Source of the DNA: Cudoniella acicularis
Taxonomy: Eukaryota > Ascomycota > Leotiomycetes > Helotiales > Helotiaceae
DNA: 31,702 nt
Direction of reading: 5' to 3'
Assembly: GCA_013054445.1 (NCBI GenBank)
Contig: JAAMPI010000576.1
Coordinates: 1-31,702 of the forward strand
The translations under genes and the position numbers were made by a program. The notes under the pieces are model-generated. The model was given only the letters and a program-made list of their open reading frames with translations, was not told where the DNA came from and ran no database searches. Of this stretch, positions 23,879-31,702 are shown piece after piece. How positions within the stretch are numbered: the stretch's first letter is position 1; each line of letters starts with the position of its first letter.

Positions 23879-25773
23879 CTAATGGTACACAGTTTTGGAA
23901 ATTAGTTTCCCATTCTTTGAGGCTGTTGTTGTCGGCGGTACAATATAATACTCTATCATACCCTTCTGATTATTCCGGTCTTGGAAGGGATTTATTTGCA
24001 GTTTGACACTCTCCACCAATGTCCCCGAAAGCGCTGCTCCACCTAGAACTTCAAGACTTTCACGATTAATACCGGAGAGAATTGATACCAAGCCGAAGTC
24101 TTTATCCAAAGGTGTAGAATAGAATACCAAGATAAATCCAAGTACGATAATTATCAGTAGGGGTTGTATTGCGAAAACAAAATAAAGTAATGCCGATTTC
24201 CGTAATGTTGGTCGAGTATATAGAACGGTGTCGTTGACTAGGTATTTAACTCCAAAATCCTCATATGGCAAATTTGGATGGTCCTGTTTTGGAAGGGACG
24301 TATTGAAGCTATCTGCGTTGGTAAGTTCTGTATCTCTGGTTAGCAGGTATTTCGATTGAAAGTAATAACTAGTGGTGAGTATTACGGAAAATAATAGCAA
24401 GCACACGTACCCAAAACTGATATCCTCGACCAAAGCATAGCTGCCACGCCTGTCGCCATATATGGACCAGCCCAATCGGACTCGTTTCGGGTTGTCGCGA
24501 ATGCACCTAGAAACTCCATGAGAGGTGACATATAATATCCACCCACGAACAAAGCGTTGTCAGTAACAATAAGCTGCTTCTCGGGCGGCAGGATAGAACC
24601 ATTGCAGAACCCACCAACCAGCTGAATACCACCTCGAGTGACGGACCAAGTGCCTTCACACATCTGCCTAGTGATGCCGTAGAGCTGGGCAGAATTGAAA
24701 AACAATGAGCACTCTGGCGGACTAGCTGAGTGTGTATTTAGGTTGGCCGTAATGCCAATCCACTGTAAATACTGGTTTCCGCCCGGAAGATTAAGCAGTA
24801 CGAGGTCCCAGCCATTGTTCATAAATTGCACTGAATAGGCATCTGAGCTCTCCACAGCAGCTTCACAAGCTGAAGCAAAATATAAAGAATATGCAATCAA
24901 ATTTTCCGTCTTTGAATGGTTGAAGGTTGCGACGGTAGCGATGACGGGGGCAGTGATATTCCATGATTCTCCGGTTGCAAGTAAATTTTGAATAGCAGAG
25001 ATGTAGCTCGGCTGCGGGATGTCCAGCATCGCGGTGCTCTCGTTATTCAACATGAGAACATTGAATCCATATGCCTGCGGCTGCGTCGGTAAAGGTGGAT
25101 CGACATTAGTTTGTGCAGATGTTGCCACTACAAATGGCAAGGTTGCGTTGAAAAAGAGTGATATGCCTGACGCTGAGCCAAAGTTTTGCAGGCCTGGAGG
25201 AGGAAATATGCCGTAATAAGATTGATTACTACCAACATAGCTCACGGCGTCTATCTTCATCGCACTTTCACCCCCAGAAAAACTCTTATATGCAGCACTG
25301 AGTCCAAGTGGCAGTATCATCATCAAGCCCAAAACGAATCGCCAAACGAAGCCAAGCCCCGGACTGAGAAACGTATTGCGGATAATGCCATCGTAGTTCT
25401 GAAGAGTAGATACACCGACTCTTGCTTCGATCAGCAAAAAAAGCGTAGGCGCAATACTCCCAAAGCTCAAATTCATAATACTGATCAACAAGCCAACCAC
25501 AATCAATTGGTAATTTCTCACACCCAAGTGCCATGAAATGCTTTCATTGGCCACCACGATTACAGCAAGAGCGAAGCAGATAAATGATAAGACGGTTGCT
25601 GATATGTCGGAAGTATGGAGTCGTTTCTTCGCTGACGGCTTCCCAAGTAGTCCAAGAGATGGTTTGAGGCTGGGAGATGCTGGAGATGTACCGTTTGTGC
25701 GTTTGCTTGGCTCCTCATGGCGGCCCGAATGAGATGGCCTATTAAGGGCATGCGAGGATTTCGTTGGCATCAT
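23879..25773 (-). CDS. Multi-span fungal membrane protein, two exons
   Basis: 603 residues after removing an 83-nt intron at 24410-24328 (donor GTACGT, branch GCTAAC, acceptor ACAG); exon 1 is 25773-24411 and exon 2 is 24327-23879, and the joined length is an exact multiple of three. Topology: a Ser/Pro-rich cytosolic-looking N-terminus, transmembrane segments at about residues 58-76, 89-115 and 143-162, then a long luminal or extracellular domain with many N-x-S/T sites and several Cys, and at least one strong hydrophobic segment in exon 2 (LLYFVFAIQPLLIIIVLGFI). This architecture is common in ascomycete membrane proteins of unknown function; I recognise no named family. AG acceptors at 24334 and 24313 would also keep the frame, so the exact exon 2 start is less certain than the intron itself. 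Confidence 0.8.
24328..24410 (-). other. Intron of the membrane-protein gene
   Basis: Donor GTACGT, branch GCTAAC 13 nt before the acceptor ACAG, phase 1. It explains the switch from one reading frame to the next without invoking a mutation. Confidence 0.75.
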
Positions 25774-26967
25774 AGTTTGTTGAGGTTGTCGGTAGGTGAT
25801 GGTCAGAGTATTGAGCGGTGTGGGTCAACCGCTTCGATGTAGTAAAAAGGGAGCTACCTTATTATTTGCAGGGTTGGCTCCTACTAATGAACGAAGCCAA
25901 TAATCGGGAGTGTAGTTTCGTATCCACTCAGTGCAAGGGAGACAAGGGGGGGAGTAAAGGTCAACCGGGGACCGCCCGATCATCAATAAGAAGGCCAGTT
26001 TAGATTGCGCCTTTATAAACCTAAAACGACAAGTCTTGAAAGTAATCCTTCACGGTGCTTAAAGGAGTCACATCGTTGAAACAGGCAGTGCATGCATTCG
26101 CCCTGTCGTGCCCCTGCCCAGCCTCGCTTACTCAGGGGGGGGGTTCACCTGACTAAGCCAAGCGGTGAGGCAGAAAGAGTTTGCGAATCAGAGTTGTGGG
26201 GGCCAAGAAGGTTGTATTAGAATGCCTGTCTGGAAGTCTGCCTATATGTGCGCCTTGCGAGCTTACGCTTGCCAAAATAAGCTGCAGAGATCCAGCTGGG
26301 CTGGAACACCTGCTTTTGTAGGGTAACACTGGTTGGAAAGTAGCATTCCTCCTCCGATAACATCTAAATCGTGGAAATGCTGTTAGTGAAGTGACTGAGC
26401 GTGTCGAACTTGCTTTATTAAAGAGAGGGATGCCTGGCTTGAGGATGTGGAGGCGATCCACCAAAGGCAATCTATTGTTTGTTAGCCGCCTTAGTGCTGG
26501 GCTAAATGCTGCTGTTGTAGGTGGCTGCTGAGAGAGAGCCTCATCCTGTTATCAAGACACTGCTATACTTGAAACAGACGTGGTAAGGTTAGGTATAATC
26601 GCGCATAACAGGCGACAAAGCTGGTGGGATGCAGTTGCAGGGGAGTATTGTCAACCTCTTCAGAGAATTTAAGCGCCAGGATTCTCCACAAATCGAGTGG
26701 AGATATCAAAACCCTTACGGGAGGCGAACTTATAAGCAACCTCGCCCTCACTGTGAAACTGCAAAGTCGATACGGCATTTCCCCAATCGTTACTCGTCAA
26801 CGCTACTTCCGTGACACGAATTCGCTGCTCGGGCCTCCGAGAATCGACCTTGCGTGGTGCGCCAATTCCAGAAGCTGCTTTGTCTGTATATCGTCGTCTA
26901 TTTGAGGGGTCTCTAGCCGCTTCTTAGGTATATCTAAGTTTTGGGTGTTTTTTAACACGTTGTGTGG
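25774..26967. other. Intergenic, no gene recognised
   Basis: The span holds a G9 run at 26135-26143 and a plus-strand open frame at 26624-26905 that matches nothing I know. It contains the upstream regions of the membrane-protein gene (minus) and the protease gene (plus). Confidence 0.35.
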
Positions 26968-26975
26968 TATATAAG
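26968..26975 (+). promoter_or_regulatory. TATA box of the aspartic protease gene
   Basis: TATATAAG lies 125 bp upstream of the ATG at 27093, followed by a CTT-rich leader (TTCTTCTTCTTC, near 27014-27030). Spacing fits a short 5' untranslated region. Confidence 0.5.
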
Positions 26976-27092
26976 CTTACTGAACTGTGGCTCTACTCCA
27001 AACTGCTAAGATTTTCTTCTTCTTCTTCTTTCTATACCAATCACAACAAATAACCCTTCCTAATCAAATACCTCGTTACAACAGTAATAAAT

Positions 27093-28688
27093 ATGAAGTC
27101 ATCCATTACCATACTACCACTGATAGCCATGACCGAAGCAGTCAATGTCGTTTCAATGGAGATTGCGAAGAGTATGGTAACAAAAAATCGTCGAGTCAAA
27201 CGTTCCACGGTCACAGAGAGCTTGATAAACGATATCCCTACACAACCATATCTCACCACTATTCAAATCGGAACACCTGGGCAAAGTATAACCGTAGCAC
27301 TTGACACGGGTTCGAGTGATACTTGGGTCCTAAGCAATAGTACTCTCATTTGCCAGTCCAAGAATCAGTCTGAGAGTTCCGGTTCAAGTACTTTTGCGTC
27401 TTAGCGCTCCATTTTGCCTTTTTGCTATAGGGATTGGAGCAATTGACTAATTTTAACTTATAGGTTGCTTATTTGGTACCTTCCATGAAAGTTCATCCTC
27501 AACTTTCAAAGATTTACTTCCTAGCGGGTAAGTATTCCTATATTGAAGCTCGGAAATATTAGACTGATTTCTCTGTTTATCTTAGCTTTAAGATCCAATC
27601 TCAGAACAGCCAAGTTGAAGGCGACTATTTCATAGATGACTTAACCTTCGGTAGAGCTAAAGTACAGAATCTTCAAATGGGTCTAGCTTCAGGCCAAACC
27701 AATGTGAGCTATATTCACAACTATTTCTAATAACTTTTGTCTTAGTATAGATTATCAAAAGCTAAATTTCCAGGTGAACCTAGGAGTCATGGGAATTGGC
27801 TACGATACAAACGAAGCGATATTAAAAGACCAGGGCAAATCTAAATATCCGAATATAATCGACGAGTTGGTTTCTCAGGGTCTAATCAATACCGAAGCCT
27901 ATTCTTTGTATTTAGACGACCTTACAACATCCACAGGTTCCATTCTCTTTGGTGGGATTGACACATTAAAATATACGGGCTCCATAATCTCAGTTCCCAT
28001 TCAACCCGACCCTATTGAAGGGAGCTTTGGAGGACTTACAAGCTCTTTCACTATCCTACTAACTAGTCTCAAAGTTAATAACGACAGCTTCACCTCCAAT
28101 ATCGACAATTTAAATATTGCTGTACCAGTCATTCTCGATTCCAGCACTACAGAAATTTATCTTCCTGATACTTTTTCGGACCAGATTTGGCTTGAGGCGG
28201 GCGCAATCAATGATTTCGACAATAGTGAAAACGCATTTGTCAACTGTAATTTGAATGGTTCAGGTGTAACCTACAATTTCCAATTCGGTGGATACAATGG
28301 CCCCATTATTTCGGTCGCTATCGCGGAACTCCTGCAGCCAATGTCAGGCGCAGAGCTCGAGCAAATAGGTTTTAAATCTCCATTTGAAAACACATGTAGT
28401 TTTGGTATCTTGCCTGGAGAAAACGGTCCCTATATCCTTGGCGATGTATTCCTACGTTCAGCATACGTTGTCTTTGATCTAAAAAACAACCAAATCGGAC
28501 TTGCGCAAACAGATTTTAATAGCAACTCGAGTAATGTGGTAGAGATTTCTTCTAATGCTTCGGGGATTCCGTTCGCTTCAGTCGATGCCTCCGATGTGTT
28601 GGCTATGAAAACTGAAATTGGAATTTTGAGTAAATCTACAGGTTCGTCCACCTTCAAAACAATAAGGATTACTCTAAATCTGCTTTAG
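27093..28688 (+). CDS. Secreted A1 aspartic protease, four exons
   Basis: A pepsin-family (yapsin/candidapepsin-like) protease. Exons are 27093-27387, 27464-27527, 27586-27703 and 27774-28688; all introns have GT...AG ends and fungal sizes (76, 58, 70 nt), and the spliced frame gives 463 residues. A short hydrophobic start (about residues 3-14) is the likely signal peptide, and VKR at about 35-37 a Kex2-type site. First catalytic motif: DTGSSDTWV (Asp71). Second: ILDSSTTEIYLPD, where the usual Gly after Asp is Ser. C-terminal LGDVFLRSAYVVFDL is typical. The frame ends at TAG 28686, but shifting by one base in the AAAA run at 28656-28659 opens a hydrophobic tail (AIVAPFSFGGLFVLII) to TGA 28811, which looks like a lost GPI or membrane anchor. 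So the copy may be secreted in soluble form, or the break may be a sequencing error. Confidence 0.85.
27388..27463 (+). other. Protease intron 1
   Basis: GTACTT donor and TTATAG acceptor, 76 nt, with GACTAAT as a plausible branch. Phase 1; it removes the stop at 27402. Confidence 0.75.
27528..27585 (+). other. Protease intron 2
   Basis: GTAAGT donor, TCTTAG acceptor, 58 nt, phase 2. The join restores a Gly codon and a continuous family pattern. Confidence 0.85.
27704..27773 (+). other. Protease intron 3
   Basis: GTGAGC donor, TTCCAG acceptor, 70 nt, phase 0. The next exon begins VNLGVMGIGY, a conserved core segment. Confidence 0.85.
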
Positions 28689-28813
28689 GAACTATTTTTT
28701 CGAAAGGGGCTGCTATGGCGATAGTGGCTCCATTTAGTTTCGGAGGTCTATTTGTTTTGATTATTTCTGGATTTTTCTCGTTGATGGGTGGAGTTGGGTT
28801 CGTTCTTTGCTGA
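28689..28813 (+). other. Out-of-frame hydrophobic tail of the protease
   Basis: In the reading frame two bases over, this stretch encodes SKGAAMAIVAPFSFGGLFVL and further hydrophobic residues, ending at TGA 28811. Fungal yapsin-like proteases end in a Ser-rich linker plus such a segment, so this is probably the former C-terminus. Confidence 0.65.
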
Positions 28814-29583
28814 GAGAAGTTTTTGGCTTTGCGATATGTCCCCAGTAAGCGCGTACAGTCTTTGGAAACATGGATTCTCCGTTTCTTCATTTTGATAAAT
28901 CGTAGGAGAATTGCCTTAGAGTGATTTCGAGTGGAGTTGCCGGTTTGATATTTGTTAAATTTCCACCCGATAAAATTAATTCTTCATAATTCAGGCCGGA
29001 AGATAAGAGGGGGAAATGGGGATACCGGTTTGTCGATACATGCTACCTAGGGGATTCACTATTTGGTTAGGCGTGCGGCACCTGAGCGGAAAAGAATGCG
29101 CATAATTTTCTCATATCCTAAGAAAATACAAGGTGCTGTGGATTTACACTATGTCGTCGAAAATCTTTGCTGCCAGTTTGGGTTGCTTGTCCATGAAAGG
29201 GAGATTCGCAGGGGGGTTTTTGTGAGGTCTTCGGGGTGTAGTCGAGATCTATTATTTAATTAATTACAGCTCCCGGATTTACTTCAATTCCGATTAAACA
29301 AATAAGCCCTATTTACGAAGCGAATCACAGTCCTTTTTTTGTAATAGTTCCCCCAATTTGCGACTGGACGAGAGAGATCAAAAATAGGACTTCCAAAATA
29401 ATCCCCTCACCAGTTTCTAATTCTAGCCAGCGACAGAAATTGTAGCCGAAGAATCGAAACAGGCTCCCACCTTCGCCTCATCTCTACTCACCGTAAGCTC
29501 ACCCTTGTTCACTTTAAAGCAGCCCTGCTCACCTTTCCAAATAGAAACAGATTTCATGCAGGTGAGGATTCAGGTTAAACAAC
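28814..29583. other. Intergenic, C-rich block near its end
   Basis: No gene is seen. The part at 29460-29540 is rich in CTCACC motifs, including TGCTCACCTTT at 29526, similar to the block after 23082. Confidence 0.4.
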
Positions 29584-30337
29584 CAGCTGTTCTACGACAT
29601 CTGGTGTAGTGGGTGTTTCTAAGTAGCCGCCGACCGGAGAAATTCAAAGCTGCGACGTGGTCTTGGGCATCTGTTTGCGGGAATGTCTCATATAAACACA
29701 TTAACACGTACTGTACAACCAGGGGCTGCTTGAAAAAGGACACGGGATAGTGATGAACGGGACAGATTTACATTCCAGGGCCAATATTGAGGCCTTCCTC
29801 GTAGGATCAGTTGCTGATAATGGCAGCACTGTGGGGGAAATCAAAATTACGGGCTATTTAAGCATAATGTACCTGCGAGAGGGACACGGGGACATTTTAT
29901 TCGTCACTCCAACTCCAACTTCCGGGACATCTGCCTCTGCGTCCAGATTTACATCAGGAGTACGGTCCCGACTGCAAGCTAGATCCAACGAAAAGATCCA
30001 GCGACCAAGAGGATAGTCGCCTCACCCTAGCCAAATAAGGGTAAGGGAGTTGGGAGACGGGCCAGACGGCGAGTACTGGGAGCCTTGGTACCCAGACGTT
30101 AAAGGAAATACAGACAATACACAATTTGATAAGATTTGCTGCCTCCTTATAGGTTTCAATGACATGTTCCAACAATGCTTGTGTCTAGTCCAAACTAGGG
30201 GCGCTCAAAAGTTTCGAAGGGTAGGGACTTGTGGGTGGAATAGGAGGCACGTAATTGTCAACGAGAATAAGGAATCGGAGCATTCTTTACGCCATATATG
30301 GGTTACTGAAAGCTTGCGGACGATTACTATTATTTAG
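29584..30337 (+). pseudogene. HET-family gene, 3' fragment
   Basis: Coding remains begin near 29584 and include RRPEKFKAATWSWASVCG (about 29628-29681), the hallmark C-terminal motif of HET proteins (usually RAPSWSWASVDG). The frame shifts near 29745, then continues through FLVGSVADNGSTVGEIKITG, one TAG at 30014, and the final block CCLLIGFNDMF, FRRVGTCGW and a terminal TITII before TAG 30335. No ATG, HET domain or N-terminus is present. It begins at the point in the HET sequence where the ankyrin-HET pseudogene stops near 23050, and lies in the same orientation. Confidence 0.7.
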
Positions 30338-31494
30338 TTACGGCGATGAATATGAGGAACTGTGGAAACAATGCCGCAGTTGACGTTTAGGCAGGAGCAG
30401 ACCCAGCAGACGGTGCCTATCGGGAAGCGGAGCTTGGACCGTTGATGATCGTGGATTAGACGCTGGAGGGGAGTGGACCGTTGTTGAAAGGGGTTGGGGA
30501 GTGGATTGACCCGCTGGAGAAGCCTGTGGAGGAAGAATCGAACAATAAAGCTGCTTGAGAGAGATAGAAAGAATCAAAGGCTAATTTTAGATTAGGTTAA
30601 GTGAATATTTAGGATCTCTAACTAAGAAAAGAAAGGCCTTTTTAGGCCTCTTATTAAAAGTTAATGATTTCTAGTAAGTATATAAATAGGGTAAGCAGGC
30701 CTGAGTAAAGGTAGCGCTACTCACGTGAGATATAGGGTTAGGAAATAGAAACTTTCTCGTCGTATAACAAAAATTAGAGCACACCAAATTTTATCACTAG
30801 AATCTAGACTACTTTCCTCTTCTAATACGGTAAAAGAGTGCATTTCTATAGGCTCAATTATCAACAGCGTTCAGGTTACTATTGGCGATTAAGCTACTGG
30901 TTGGCTTTTCCTTATTTCTTATACTTCTTCATAGAATTGCTAGTATATTCTCTTTACAGCTTTCTAATCAAGGAATTATATACTACTATCAAGGTATCTG
31001 AAAGAGAGTACTAGTGCCTTTTCCCGCTTTGATATTTCTAAGGGCTCGCTCTCCTGTTCTAATCCTTCCAGATCCCGGAGATCCGTCTCTATCCCTACTA
31101 TAGAGTCACGGCCGTCGAGATTTCGCTCATCCCTCAGCCCTCAGCCCTCAGCCTCTCCGCTAGTCCTAGAGACCTAGAAGATGCATTGGGGCTACTTTGT
31201 AATCGCTTATCCGGCAAACGGTAAGATGCTGGCTACAGTTTTCTACTAACCTACGCCGTGAGTTTCTCCTTAGAATTATCCTTTCTATACGTCCCCCTAG
31301 GTGGTCTTGAAGTAGTAGGTAGAAGAAAAAATTCGTAGTTGCTAAAAGAAAATAATTTCCCTAGCGCGCTGTTAGGAAAGAGCCGGTCACTAATACTCCT
31401 CTGATACTATGGCTTAGCGTAGGAGGACTAAAAGAGCTGCGGACACCGGGAGCAGTTCTTATACAATGTGAGGAATAGTTGTGTAGGCTGCTCG
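30338..31494. other. Repeat-like, AT-rich DNA
   Basis: No gene recognised. From about 30600 composition becomes AT-rich and similar to degenerate repeats. A 7-bp CCCTCAG unit is repeated three times at 31131-31151. Confidence 0.4.
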
Positions 31495-31550
31495 ATGGGT
31501 ACCCGTGGGTAGGAGTAAGGAGAGTTACTCCTACCCGCGGGTATACCCAT
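31495..31550. repeat. Strong hairpin with GGGTACCC-type units
   Basis: Left arm 31495-31518 (ATGGGTACCCGTGGGTAGGA...) pairs with right arm 31525-31550 around a GGAGAG loop, with one mismatch and a two-base TA indel. More GGGTACCC and ATGGGTA units follow to 31572. It is probably part of a transposon end or other repeat; no terminator or gene lies near. Confidence 0.7.
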
Positions 31551-31702
31551 GTACGGGTACCCATCTATGGGTAGACCTGTTGAGGAAGCGATTCCAGGTC
31601 ACGTGCTCAGGGGTCGCTACCCGAAGGATTCTAAGGAAGTAGCGATGATGGCCATTTCACGTACAGGCTTCTAGAACCTATGGTGTCACCGATCACATGG
31701 GC
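31551..31702. other. Window end, no gene seen
   Basis: It continues the palindromic GGGTACCC units briefly, then unassigned DNA with two CACGTG-like sites. Confidence 0.3.

Noticed and set aside
26624..26905. Possible small gene on the plus strand
   Set aside because: No recognisable family, no splice context and an overlapping frame on the other strand. It could be chance.
31131..31151. CCCTCAG triplet as telomere-like repeat
   Set aside because: Only three units and not CCCTAA; there is no terminal array at the window end.

Overview
The window reads as repeat-rich accessory DNA from a filamentous ascomycete. Four things point there: short introns (56-83 nt) with GTATGT/GTAAGT-type donors and CTAAC-like branch sites; several HET-domain (heterokaryon incompatibility) genes; an NLR-like CHAT-NTPase-TPR gene; and LTR/mariner debris carrying the CpA-to-TpA signature of repeat-induced point mutation (RIP). 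A Leotiomycete (Helotiales-type) host is my guess from family resemblance only.

Layout. 1-1119: AT-rich, CpA-depleted repeat DNA including an eroded LTR. 1682-7828: a head-to-head pair. The minus-strand gene is a decayed ~1,700-residue receptor-like protein (CHAT protease, P-loop NTPase, kinesin-light-chain-type TPRs, two WW domains). The plus-strand gene is a small protein I read as a fungal gasdermin-like (RCD-1/HET-Q1-type) pore former, also frame-broken. 7829-9395: mariner relic and a solo LTR with target-site duplication. 9396-11597: an intact HET gene. 11979-12732: LTR pieces cutting off a second HET gene. 13225-14972: a decayed fungus-specific gene with a possible PD-(D/E)XK-like core, ended by another LTR. 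15208-16511: LTR remains and a broken F-box-like gene. 16580-16859: a second solo LTR with TSD. 17448-20112: a two-exon HET-family gene. 20244-20377: a small MITE. 20826-23067: a decayed ankyrin-HET gene. 23879-25773: a two-exon multi-span membrane protein gene. 27093-28688: a four-exon aspartic protease gene, probably lacking its native C-terminal tail through a one-base deletion. 29584-30337: a HET 3' fragment. 30600-31702: more repeat-like DNA with a strong hairpin.

How the parts fit. Most genes belong to the fungal non-self recognition and programmed-cell-death repertoire (HET, NLR-like, gasdermin-like). Protease-gasdermin neighbours are an established fungal arrangement in which the protease activates the pore former; this looks like an eroded CHAT-receptor example with an unusual tandem-WW end. 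Five of its in-frame stops fall in one continuous frame and all can be explained by C-to-T change at CpA, so RIP or RIP-like mutation probably disabled it. The HET genes at 9396-11597 and 17448-20112, the membrane protein gene and the aspartic protease gene appear (nearly) functional.
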